64,000 bases of DNA from Bifidobacterium bifidum ATCC 29521 = JCM 1255 = DSM 20456 (GTDB lineage: Bacteria; Actinomycetota; Actinomycetes; Actinomycetales; Bifidobacteriaceae), in the NCBI RefSeq assembly GCF_001025135.1, contig NZ_AP012323.1, forward strand, positions 1,736,001 to 1,800,000, in the 5' to 3' direction. The translations under genes and the position numbers were made by a program. The notes beneath the pieces were generated by a model. It saw only the letters and a program-made list of their open reading frames with translations. It was not told where the DNA came from and did no database searches. This document shows positions 53,713 through 61,957 of the stretch, piece after piece. Numbering within the stretch: the stretch's first letter is position 1; the number at the start of each line of letters is the position of its first letter.

Positions 53713-55791
53713 TCAGCGCTGGATGTCCAGCACTTCCTGGCCCGCCTGCACGTCCACGCCCGTCTTCGGGGTGACGCCGGCAAGCGCCGCGGTGTTCAGC
53801 ACCGTCATCAGTGTCGTGGTGCTGTATCCCGCCTCCTTGACCTTATCAAAGTCGACGGTCACCAGCGTGTCGCCCGCGTTCACGCGCTGGTTGGCGCTGA
53901 CGGCAACGTGGAAGCCCTCGCCGTTCATCTTCACCGTGTCGATGCCGACGTGCACCAGCACTTCGATGCCGTCGTCGGTCTTCAGGCCGAAGGCGTGACC
54001 GGTCTCGGCCACGGTCTGCAGCACGCCGGAGACCGGCGCGACCACGGTGGAATCAGTGGGCTGGATGCCCACACCCTCGCCGAGCGCGCGGGAGGCGAAC
54101 ACCGGGTCGCCGGCGTCGTCGAGCGACACGACATGGCCTGCGACGGGGGCGCCGACCGTGGTGGTGCGAACGGCGGTGGCAGTAGCGGTCGCGGTGGCGG
54201 TCGCCACCGGTGCAGCGTCCGCCGGCGCCGTCTCGACGGCGGTCCCGTCAGACTCGCTGGCGGCGTTCATCTCGGCCTTCTGCTCGGGAGTACGGTAATC
54301 GAGCATGATGATCAGCACCATCGAGACGATGAACGACACGGCGATGGAGACGGCGTACACCCACATCTGGCTGAACACCGGGATGGTGAGCAGGGAGGTG
54401 AACGCGAACGCGTTGGTGGTCACGCCGCGCACCGATTCGCCGGCTGCAGTGACGGACGGGAACAGCCAGCCGAGCACCGCGATGACGACGCCACCGGCGA
54501 AGCAGCCGACCAGCATGCGCTTGTAGATCAGCTTGTAGCGCAGGTGGATGCCGTACAGGCTCGGCTCGCCCTCGCCACCGAGCAGGCCGGCGGCGAGGGC
54601 GCCGAGCGAGGTCTGGCGCATGTCCTTGTTCTTGTCGCGGATGGAGATGAACAGCACGCCGGCGGTCGCGCCGAAGCAGGCGAAGTTCCACACGCCCATC
54701 GGGCCCTGGATGAAGTCGTAGCCAAGGGACTGGATGTTCATCAGCATCAGGGCGTTGAGCGGCCAGTGCAGGCCGAGCGGCACAAGGAACGGGTAGAGCA
54801 TCGGGATCAGGATCGCGAAGATGAACGGGGCGTGGCCGTTGAGCCAGGCCAAGCCGACACCGAGCCAGTTGCCGGCGAGGATGCCGAGCGGGCCGATGAG
54901 GAAGGCGGTGAGGGCGCCGACGATGATCATCGAGAAGAACGGCACGAACACGATCTGCACGCTGTCAAGGATAATCTTCTTGAGCCCGTGGTAGACGAGC
55001 GCGAGCACGGCAGCCATCAGCAGCGGCACGAACACGTTGCCGCTGTAGTCGTTGAGCAGCATCGGAATGCCAAACACCTTGGTCGAGCAGGAGGTGGTGC
55101 CCAGCGTGGCGCTCTTGACGCAGGTGGTCACGCCCTTCCACTTTTCGGAGTCCATCAGGTCGGCGAACTGCGGGGTCATCAGAGCGGCCATAATGGAGCC
55201 ACCGAGCCACGGGTCGACCTTGAGCTTCTTCGAGGCGTTGTAGGCAATCATGATCGGCAGGAAGTAGAACACGCCCTTCCAGATGGCCTTGATGAACACC
55301 AGGCTGGTGTTGGCTTCCTCGCCCGGCACGATACCGATGGAGATGCACAGGTTGATCAGGGCGATGATGATCGACGCGCCGAGCAGCACGCCCAGGATCG
55401 GGCGGAACGAGTCGGACAGGTACTCGAAGAACGAGTCCATCCACGCGACTTTGCCGCGCACCTTGGCGCGCTCGGCGGCTTTGACGTCGGCATCGGACTG
55501 CGCCTTGTCGCCGGCGACCGCGCCCTTGCCAGCGCCGACGCCCGCCATCTCGGGCAGGTGCATGATGTTCTCGTACATTGTGGCGACCGCGCCGCCGATG
55601 ACGACCTGGTAACGGTCGCCGGACTGCGGCACCGCTCCCAGCACGCCCTTCATGGTCTCCAGCCGGTGCTGGTCTACTTTGCCCGCGTCGACGAGTTCGA
55701 AACGCAGGCGAGTCACGCAGTGCGTCAGGCTCTTGACGTTGCCCGCGCCACCGATCGCTTCGATGATCTGCGATGCAGTTGATGCTGCCAT
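53713..55791 (-). CDS. PTS EIIBCA transporter, glucose/beta-glucoside family
   Basis: A 692-residue sugar permease-kinase. EIIB comes first (about 1-80) with phospho-Cys26 in SLTHCVTRLRF. A linker precedes the EIIC membrane domain (about 115-480, about ten helices; the substrate-loop region is GGEGEPSLYGI), then an Ala/Thr-rich linker (VATATATATATAV) and EIIA (about 540-685) with the phospho-His in IEVLVHVGIDTVKM. The B-C-A order is that of the beta-glucoside/glucose group. Bifidobacteria have been reported to carry a glucose-specific PTS next to an antiterminator gene, and this locus fits; beta-glucosides remain possible. AAAGGGA precedes ATG 55791. The leader holds an attenuator. Confidence 0.93.
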   Translation of the reverse strand: MAASTASQIIEAIGGAGNVKSLTHCVTRLRFELVDAGKVDQHRLETMKGVLGAVPQSGDRYQVVIGGAVATMYENIMHLPEMAGVGAGKGAVAGDKAQSDADVKAAERAKVRGKVAWMDSFFEYLSDSFRPILGVLLGASIIIALINLCISIGIVPGEEANTSLVFIKAIWKGVFYFLPIMIAYNASKKLKVDPWLGGSIMAALMTPQFADLMDSEKWKGVTTCVKSATLGTTSCSTKVFGIPMLLNDYSGNVFVPLLMAAVLALVYHGLKKIILDSVQIVFVPFFSMIIVGALTAFLIGPLGILAGNWLGVGLAWLNGHAPFIFAILIPMLYPFLVPLGLHWPLNALMLMNIQSLGYDFIQGPMGVWNFACFGATAGVLFISIRDKNKDMRQTSLGALAAGLLGGEGEPSLYGIHLRYKLIYKRMLVGCFAGGVVIAVLGWLFPSVTAAGESVRGVTTNAFAFTSLLTIPVFSQMWVYAVSIAVSFIVSMVLIIMLDYRTPEQKAEMNAASESDGTAVETAPADAAPVATATATATATAVRTTTVGAPVAGHVVSLDDAGDPVFASRALGEGVGIQPTDSTVVAPVSGVLQTVAETGHAFGLKTDDGIEVLVHVGIDTVKMNGEGFHVAVSANQRVNAGDTLVTVDFDKVKEAGYSTTTLMTVLNTAALAGVTPKTGVDVQAGQEVLDIQR

Positions 55792-55849
55792 CTCACATCC
55801 CTTTCCGTGAATCTTCCATTGATCCGTCTCCGGTGCCGGGTCGCAAAAC

Positions 55850-55909
55850 AAAAAAAAGACCTGAGATATGGATAGTAGATATGGATAGTCCTATCCGTAT
55901 CTCAGGTCT
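55850..55909 (-). promoter_or_regulatory. Antiterminator/terminator attenuator in the PTS leader
   Basis: In the leader RNA (minus strand), GACCUGAGAUACGGAUAG (from 55891-55908) can pair with its near-complement from 55858-55875 and is then followed by a U-run (55850-55857), a textbook terminator. The 13-base sequence AGATATGGATAGT is present twice in tandem on the plus strand (55864-55876 and 55877-55889), so the same 5' arm can instead pair with the nearer copy (stem of 11 around a 2-nt loop, 55878-55901), which blocks the terminator. The adjacent antiterminator protein is the expected switch. The rest of the 55792-56448 gap holds the family B palindrome and no gene. Confidence 0.85.
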
Positions 55910-56111
55910 TGCGTCTTGTCGACTTGCAACCCTGCATCGAGTCGATTGGTATGTTAACTTCAGATGAACTGCGACACGCCGATAAATCACAAAGATGGCA
56001 TCGCAACCATTCGGACGATGAGCTGGTGGCCGATGCGGCCCGCCTTTCATCTATATAAACATCCATATAAGCATCATCGCCGGCTCACGCGACGCATGTT
56101 TCGCGGGCACC

Positions 56112-56254
56112 CGTCACTGTGCGCGGGTCGCGTCACGCTGTGCGACCCCGCACCAAGTGACGCTATGACGAAAACCCTTGCAATCACTGGGCTTTGGGGA
56201 TATCGTCACTGTGCGAGGGGTCGCGCAGCGTGACGCGGCCCGCGCACAGTGACG
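56112..56254. repeat. REPIN-like composite palindrome, family B copy 2
   Basis: Arms 56112-56149 and 56218-56254 are reverse complements over about 37 bases with only two G-T-compatible differences. Half-sites CGTCACTGTGCG and CGTCACGCTGTGCG alternate as in the copy upstream of thyA, and both loops share a CCAGTG-containing segment. Further half-sites continue to about 56276. Confidence 0.85.
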
Positions 56255-56448
56255 CAAAACCCGCGCAGCGTGACGACCGGTCGGAACATAGAGCACCGAC
56301 CGGCCGTATGGCGTGGAACCATTTTCGGATCTCGCCGCGCGAGACATCACCCGCAATTGACGGGGCGGGCGGCGCGCTCGCGGCTCAGCCCGCACGTACG
56401 CCGCCTTACGGACGCATCACGGCGCCCATCCGCGAAGACCCGCTACCG

Positions 56449-57290
56449 CTACAGCGTGAACTTCCGGGAAGCGGCGGCTCCGGTCGTGGCGAAATCGGAG
56501 CCCTTGGACTGCAGCGAGGCCACGGCCGTCACCTTGTGCGAGCCGGGCGCAAGCGCCTTCGGCAGACGAACCGTCCAGGCACCGGCGTTCCCGACGATCG
56601 CGACGTAGCTCTTGCCATCCACCGTCACCGTGACCTTCGCGCCGGCGGCGGCATCGACCATACCGGATATCTGGCCGGCGGCGAGCTTGGCGAACTTCGG
56701 CTGTCCGACGTTGATGGACAGGTTGAAGCCGTGCTTGAACATCGCCTCGGCGTTGTACTTGCTGTCAACGATGGCGAAGCCACCGGCGACCGCATCGTCA
56801 TCGGCCGCGTCATCGCAGGAGCTCATGTTGCCGTACGAATCCACGCCGATCGAGTAGTGGCCGGACACGATGGCACCGCCCGAGTCACCGCTCAGCAGGA
56901 AGGCGCTGAAGTGGAAGTCGTACACGTCGAGCAGCTCGCCGTTGTCGTTCACGCTTTCGGTGACCTTGTCGGCGGTGACGACGCCGCATGTCCAACCGCT
57001 GGTCGAACCGGACTTGCAGGCGGGCATACCGATGGTGACGCAGACGCGTCCCAGACCTGCAACGGGATGCCATCATCCTGCGTGAAATTACCCACACCCT
57101 TGGTGGTCAGGTCTGGGCCGGTGGTGTCTGCGCCTCACGTGGACAGCTCGGCCGGGTTCTTGTACTTGCTCGTGGACAGGCGGTCGAGTATACCGGCATC
57201 GTTGTTGTCGCCGACATGGCCGTATGCGGTCGCGCCGACGGTGTCGCGCAAATCGGAGACGTTCTCCTTGCGGCTGCGTACGTGGTGGAT
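56449..57290 (-). pseudogene. Trypsin-like serine protease remnant (interrupted)
   Basis: The longest open part (56449-57027) encodes the C-terminal half of a chymotrypsin-fold protease with catalytic Ser in LLSGDSGGAIVSG and a C-terminal beta-domain (SGMVDAAAGAKVTVTVDGKS). Upstream protease-like sequence continues in two other registers: GRVCVTIGMPACKSG spans a frameshift near 57040, and an in-frame TGA occurs near 57137 between NPAELST and GADTTGPDLTTKG. The N-terminus, including the catalytic His region, is lost at about 57290, where the opposite strand becomes pilin-like. It is therefore not functional. Confidence 0.65.
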
Positions 57291-57294
57291 GCCG

Positions 57295-57753
57295 GGCACT
57301 ACCACGAACGCAGCCGATGGCACTGTCACTTTCGACCAGCTGCCGTTCGACGCTGCCGGCACGTACGAGTACACGCTCGTGCAGGTCGCCGGCAACGCCG
57401 ATGGCGTCACGTATGACAGCACCGAGTACGCGGCGACCATCACCGTGACCGCGACGGCCGACAACACGCTGACCGCCGCCGTCTCGTATGCGAAGGATGG
57501 CGAGACCGTTGACGCGGCCACGTTCGCCAACATGCACAAGGCGCCGACGAAGCCTGGCGAGCCGACGCAGCCGGCTGAGCTCGTTAGTTAAGCCCGGTAC
57601 CAAGCCGACCAAGCCCAGCAAGCCGAAGGTCACGATCTTCAAGCCGCAGGTTCAGGTCGCGCCTTCCGCCGATGCGGTGAAGACGCTCGCGAAGACCGGT
57701 TCCACGACCGGTGCCATCGTGATTGCCGCCCTCTTCGCGGCAAAGGCCAATCC
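57295..57753 (+). pseudogene. C-terminal remnant of an LPXTG-type pilin/isopeptide surface protein
   Basis: From about 57300 the plus strand encodes GTVTFDQLPFDAAGTYEYTL and the following strand pattern of a streptococcal-pilin (Spy0128-like) isopeptide domain, then a Pro/Lys-rich linker (KAPTKPGEPTQPAE) that hits a stop at 57591. A +1 frame continues the linker (VKPGTKPTKPSKPK) to a sorting signal LAKTG and the start of its hydrophobic tail (AIVIAALFAA), after which homology ends. The 5' part is missing, and a frameshift plus tail truncation make it inactive. Confidence 0.65.
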
Positions 57754-57829
57754 ATCAACCTCTCGCCGGTTCCAAGCGCCTTTGATTCCCCATGCCGTTG
57801 GCATATCGGCGTCGATGGCCAACACAGAC

Positions 57830-58078
57830 CGCCTCTGCCGTGCCATTTCCACTCGTCCCTTCCTCCCGCGTCTCCATCCCCTATGTTCCGCCCTTCGCCA
57901 TCCTGTCCTCCGGGGCTATCCGTCGTACTCTGTCACTCCACTAATCAATCCTCTAGGGTCAATCGTGCTTCCTCGCATCCTTGTCGCCGTGCCCCTTTTC
58001 CGCCATGTCCCTTTCCTCCGCGTCTCTTTTCGCTGCATTCTTTTCCGCCTTCCCCCTCCCCGCCGTCATCCTCTTATC
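57830..58078 (+). other. Polypyrimidine-biased intergenic stretch
   Basis: About 250 bases in which the plus strand is strongly C/T-rich (for example TTTCCTCCGCGTCTCTTTTC, TTCCGCCTTCCCCCTCCCC). No protein-like frame or repeat unit is evident. It separates the pilin remnant from the palindrome at 58080. Confidence 0.5.
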
Positions 58079-58079
58079 T

Positions 58080-58221
58080 GGTACACCGGTACATTACGGG
58101 TTCAAATAGCCGTTATTCACAATTGCATGTGCGAAATGGTCGTTTTTGGGCTTTGAAACGACCATTTCGCACGGGGGATACCAGATAACGGCTATTTGAA
58201 CCCGTAATGTACCGGTGTACC
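58080..58221. repeat. Nested perfect palindrome (family F)
   Basis: Exact 37-base outer arms (58080-58116 and 58185-58221) enclose an exact 17-base inner hairpin (58129-58145 with 58156-58172). The inner stem resembles the family H hairpin at 33121-33162. Total length 142 bases, ending 142 nt before pgm. Confidence 0.95.
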
Positions 58222-58363
58222 TAATGACAGAGCGGATAGAGCTGGGCGCACATGGCATGCGCAGGCAGCACGCCCGGCAACATCACCAACATTCTCGAAC
58301 AAAAAATCACAATTTCTCACAAAAACGTAACCCAAATGACACCGGTCGTGGCAAAATAGAAGC

Positions 58364-60040
58364 ATGGTAGCAAACAATGCGGGCAAGCCCGCCACCCCAG
58401 CTGATCTGATCAATGTCGACGAAGTCATCGGCAAGTACTATGACCTCGTCCCCGACCCGGCGGTTCCGGAGCAGCGTGTCATCTTCGGCACGTCCGGCCA
58501 CCGTGGTTCGTCCCTGAAGACCTCGTTCAACGAGGCCCACATCGTCGCCATCACACAGGCCATCGCCGAGTACCGCAAGAAGGCCGGCGTCACCGGCCCG
58601 CTGTACCTCGGACGCGACACCCACGCCCTGTCCGGTCCGGCCGAGAAGACCGCCATAGAGGTGCTCGTCGCCAACGGCGTGCACGTGCGCGTCGACTCCC
58701 GCGGCGATTTCGTCCCCACGCCAGTCGTCTCCCAGGCGATCCTGACGCACAACCGCGCGGCCGACGGCACCCAGCGCTTCGAAGGCGAGGGCCTGGCCGA
58801 CGGCATCGTGGTCACCCCGAGCCACAACCCGCCCACCGATGGCGGCTTCAAGTACGATCCGGTCACCGGCGGCCCGGCACCGGCCGAGACCACCAACGCC
58901 ATCGCCGCCCGCGCCAACGAACTGCTCGGCGACTTCAAGTCCATCAAGCGAGTGCCCTACGAGGAGGCCATCAAGTCCGAGTACGTCGAGGGCTTCGACT
59001 TCCGCGAGCACTACGTCGCCGACCTGGGCAACGTCATCGACTTCGACGTGATCCGCGACTCCGGCGTGCGCCTGGGCATCGATCCGCTTGGCGGCGCCTC
59101 CGTGAACTATTGGCCGCTCATCAACGAGAAGTACGGCCTGAACATCGGCGTGGTGCGCCCCGAGGTCGACCCGACCTGGCGCTTCATGACCATCGACCAC
59201 GACGGCAAGATCCGCATGGATCCGAGCTCCCCGTACGCGATGAAGGGCCTCGTGGACCAGCTCAACGCCGGTGCCTGGGACAAGTACGACCTGGTGGGCG
59301 GCACCGACCCGGACGCCGACCGCCACGGCATCGTCTGCCCGAACTGGGGCGTGATGAACCCGAACCATTACATCGCCGTGTGCGTCGAGTACCTGTTCGG
59401 CGGCAACCGTCCGGGCTGGCCGGAAGGCACCGGCATCGGCAAGACCCTGGTCTCCTCCTCCCTGATCGACCGCGTGGCCTCGTCCATCAACGCGAAGCTC
59501 GTCGAGGTTCCGGTCGGCTTCAAGTGGTTCGTGGATCCGCTGTTCAGCGGCGAGGTCGCGTTCGGCGGCGAGGAGAGCTCCGGCATGAGCTTCCTGCGCC
59601 GCGACGGCCGCGTGTGGACCACCGACAAGGATGGTCTGATCCCCGACCTGCTGGCCGCCGAGATCACCGCCAAGACCGGCAAGAACCCCGCGCAGCTGCA
59701 TCAGGATCAGGTGGCTCGCTTCGGCGAGAGCTGGTACAAGCGCGTCGACACCCCGACTACGCTGGAGCAGAAGGCCAAGTTCGCCAAGCTCACCGGCGAT
59801 GACGTGGCCGCCACGCAGCTGGCCGGCGAGGACATCACCGCCAAGCTGACCGAGGCGCCGGGCAATCACGCCAAGATCGGCGGCCTGAAGGTCACCACCA
59901 AGGATAACTGGTTCGCGGCCCGCCCGTCCGGCACCGAGAACATCTACAAGGTGTACGCCGAATCCTTCGTCTCCCCCGAGGCGCTCGACAAGGTGCTCGA
60001 CGAGGCCAAGCTCGTCGTCGACAAGGCATTGGGCGAATGA
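58364..60040 (+). CDS. pgm: Phosphoglucomutase, alpha-D-glucose phosphate-specific
   Basis: A 558-residue enzyme interconverting glucose 1- and 6-phosphate. The four domains carry [10 protein letters not shown] at the N-terminus, the phospho-serine in [13 protein letters not shown] (about residue 150), the metal-binding DPDADRHG loop, the sugar-specificity [10 protein letters not shown] and the C-terminal phosphate loop [10 protein letters not shown]. Length is usual for the bacterial Pgm group. CAAAAT lies 6 nt before the ATG and no ribosome site is present, so it may be leaderless. It supplies glucose 6-phosphate from the galacto-/lacto-N-biose pathway and from glycogen. A hairpin terminator follows. 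Confidence 0.96.
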   Translation: MVANNAGKPATPADLINVDEVIGKYYDLVPDPAVPEQRVIFGTSGHRGSSLKTSFNEAHIVAITQAIAEYRKKAGVTGPLYLGRDTHALSGPAEKTAIEVLVANGVHVRVDSRGDFVPTPVVSQAILTHNRAADGTQRFEGEGLADGIVVTPSHNPPTDGGFKYDPVTGGPAPAETTNAIAARANELLGDFKSIKRVPYEEAIKSEYVEGFDFREHYVADLGNVIDFDVIRDSGVRLGIDPLGGASVNYWPLINEKYGLNIGVVRPEVDPTWRFMTIDHDGKIRMDPSSPYAMKGLVDQLNAGAWDKYDLVGGTDPDADRHGIVCPNWGVMNPNHYIAVCVEYLFGGNRPGWPEGTGIGKTLVSSSLIDRVASSINAKLVEVPVGFKWFVDPLFSGEVAFGGEESSGMSFLRRDGRVWTTDKDGLIPDLLAAEITAKTGKNPAQLHQDQVARFGESWYKRVDTPTTLEQKAKFAKLTGDDVAATQLAGEDITAKLTEAPGNHAKIGGLKVTTKDNWFAARPSGTENIYKVYAESFVSPEALDKVLDEAKLVVDKALGE

Positions 60041-60097
60041 GATCCACGCAACGCATGGCCGGGCTGGCGGCCCGTTAGCCACCAAACGACCGACCCC

Positions 60098-60136
60098 GAG
60101 GCCCTTTGCGGATCAGCTTCCGCGAAGGGCCTTCGC
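60098..60136 (+). terminator. Terminator after pgm
   Basis: AGGCCCTT-TGCGGA pairs with TCCGCG-AAGGGCCT with one internal mismatch region, followed by TCGCATTA. Confidence 0.6.
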
Positions 60137-60244
60137 ATTACACCCATGGGCCGTCTGGATGAACGCCGTGACCGGGCCCACCTCGGGTGTGGATAACCAT
60201 GTGGATAAGTCCGATTCACGCTTCGCTCCGCCCACCGCATCTGA

Positions 60245-60262
60245 TATGATGACGGTATCATA
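60245..60262. promoter_or_regulatory. Candidate operator TATGAT-N6-ATCATA
   Basis: An exact dyad (TATGAT at 60245-60250, ATCATA at 60257-60262) about 160 nt upstream of the RclA-like gene, in the likely promoter zone. No regulator gene is adjacent. Confidence 0.4.
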
Positions 60263-60310
60263 GCCGCATAGGACAGGACTACGGCTCCGACTTCGGCGCG
60301 CGTGCGTACA

Positions 60311-60395
60311 GTGGTGCGCCCACTCGCGTCGACCGGTCCCATCGTCGCCAAGGAAGGGGACGAAAGACGGATACACCTCGGTTTGGGCGCACCAC
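60311..60395 (+). promoter_or_regulatory. Structured 5' leader of the RclA-like gene
   Basis: GTGGTGCGCCCA (60311-60322) and its exact complement (60384-60395) enclose 61 bases and end 25 nt before the ATG. An RNA made from the upstream promoter would fold this closing stem just before the ribosome site. Confidence 0.45.
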
Positions 60396-60420
60396 CATCC
60401 GCATAAGTAAGGACATCACC

Positions 60421-61845
60421 ATGACCAGCACCAGCAGCACCGACGTTCCATCCGCGATTTCCGCGAACGCCCTCATCATCGGATTCGGCAAGGGAGGCAA
60501 GACATTGGCCGCAAAGCTCGCTTCAACGGGCCGAACTGTCGTCGTGGCCGAAGCGAGCGCCGACATGTACGGCGGCACCTGCATCAATATCGGATGCCTG
60601 CCGTCCAAATCACTGATCCTCTCCGCCGATCGGGCGCGGCGAGAGGGCGCGAACCGTACCGCCGAAACCCGCGAAGCGGCATTCGAAGCCGCCATCAGGG
60701 AGAAGCGGCGCGTCACCGCGATGTTGCGCGACAGAAACTACCATAAGCTGGCCGACCAGGGCAACATCACCGTGATCACCGGCCGCGCGCGCTTCACCGG
60801 CGCCCACAGTGCGGAAATCACCACCGCCGACGGACCGGTCGCCGTGGCCGCGGACATGATGTTCATCAACACCGGTGCCACGCCGCACATTCCGGACATT
60901 CCCGGCATTCGCACCACTCCGGGCGTATACACCAGCACCGGTCTGATGGACGTCGACGAGCTTCCGCAACGGCTGGTGATCATCGGCGCCGGATTCATCG
61001 GACTTGAGTTCGCTTCGATGTTCGCCGATTTCGGCACGGCGGTCACCGTGCTGCAGCACAGCGACGAGTTCCTGCCACGCGAGGACGAGGATGTGGCGGC
61101 CGCGATCCGTGCACAGCTGGAATCGCAGGGGGTCAGGTTCCTGTTCGGCGCGGACACCAAGGCGATCACATCGGCGGATGACGGCATCAGGCTGTCCGTC
61201 TCGATGAGGGGCACGTCGGACGTCGGCTCCGAAGCGCGTCTGTGCCTGTCCACCGACGCGGTGTTGGTGGCCACCGGACGCACGCCGAACGTCGAGGGCC
61301 TGAATCTCGAGGCGGCGGGCGTGGAACTCACCGAACGCGGCGCCGTGAAGGTCGACGACCTGCTGCGTACCACCGCCGACGGCATCTGGGCTTTGGGCGA
61401 CGTGAACGGCGGCCCGCAGCACACGTACATCTCGCTGGACGACTACCGCGTAGTATGGTCTCAGCTGAACGGTTCCGCGCGCCCGTACACGCTGAGCGAC
61501 CGTCGCAACGTGCCGTCAAGCACGTTCCTGCACACGCCGTATTCGCGTGTGGGCCTGAATGAGCGCGAGGCGAAGGCGGCGGGACTGGATTACGTGGTCA
61601 AGCGACTGCCGGTGGCCACGGTGCCCAAGGCCCAGGTGATGCGTCGGCCGGAGGGCATGATGAAGGCGCTCGTCGAGAACGGCACCGACCGCATTCTCGG
61701 CGCGATGCTGCTCGCCGCCGAATCGCACGAGGTGATCAACATCGTCAAGCTGGCGATGGATATGGGCGCGCCGGCCAGTACACTGCGCGACATGATGTTC
61801 ACGCATCCGACCATGGCCGAAGCGCTGAACGACCTGTTCGCGTAA
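60421..61845 (+). CDS. RclA-like FAD/NAD(P) disulfide oxidoreductase
   Basis: A 474-residue class I flavoprotein disulfide reductase. The N-terminal FAD motif is LIIGFGKGGKTLAAKLA, followed by the redox pair Cys-x4-Cys in YGGTCINIGCLPSK. The NAD-binding motif is IIGAGFIGLEFASMFADFG, the second FAD motif is GIWALGDVNGG, and the C-terminal interface ends with FTHPTMAEALND. The N-terminal 'GFGKxGKTLA...MYGGTCINIGC' form is that of RclA, a Cu(II)/NADH oxidoreductase for reactive chlorine resistance in E. coli, more than of lipoamide dehydrogenase or MerA. Defence against host oxidants is the likely role. TAAGGA precedes the ATG; a structured leader lies upstream. Confidence 0.88.
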   Translation: MTSTSSTDVPSAISANALIIGFGKGGKTLAAKLASTGRTVVVAEASADMYGGTCINIGCLPSKSLILSADRARREGANRTAETREAAFEAAIREKRRVTAMLRDRNYHKLADQGNITVITGRARFTGAHSAEITTADGPVAVAADMMFINTGATPHIPDIPGIRTTPGVYTSTGLMDVDELPQRLVIIGAGFIGLEFASMFADFGTAVTVLQHSDEFLPREDEDVAAAIRAQLESQGVRFLFGADTKAITSADDGIRLSVSMRGTSDVGSEARLCLSTDAVLVATGRTPNVEGLNLEAAGVELTERGAVKVDDLLRTTADGIWALGDVNGGPQHTYISLDDYRVVWSQLNGSARPYTLSDRRNVPSSTFLHTPYSRVGLNEREAKAAGLDYVVKRLPVATVPKAQVMRRPEGMMKALVENGTDRILGAMLLAAESHEVINIVKLAMDMGAPASTLRDMMFTHPTMAEALNDLFA

Positions 61846-61897
61846 CGGTCGCGGATCGCGCGTGTCCGCGATACATTTACACAGCGTCCAACAAATC

Positions 61898-61930
61898 GGG
61901 GCTCCCCTCCTTGGATTGGAGGGGAGCCCC
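61898..61930. terminator. Bidirectional terminator
   Basis: Perfect 13-base arms GGGGCTCCCCTCC (61898-61910) and complement (61918-61930) between the convergent RclA-like gene and the surface protein gene. Confidence 0.8.
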
Positions 61931-61957
61931 TTGGGTTATCGGCTAGTCAGCCTGCCG

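Noticed and set aside
53704-55782. A 692-codon plus-strand frame opposite the PTS gene
   Set aside because: His/Glu/Gly-rich shadow with no family features, exactly opposite the EIIBCA gene.
57088-57642. Minus-strand frame opposite the pilin remnant
   Set aside because: Shadow of the plus-strand isopeptide domain; only the part below about 57290 is protease-like on the minus strand.
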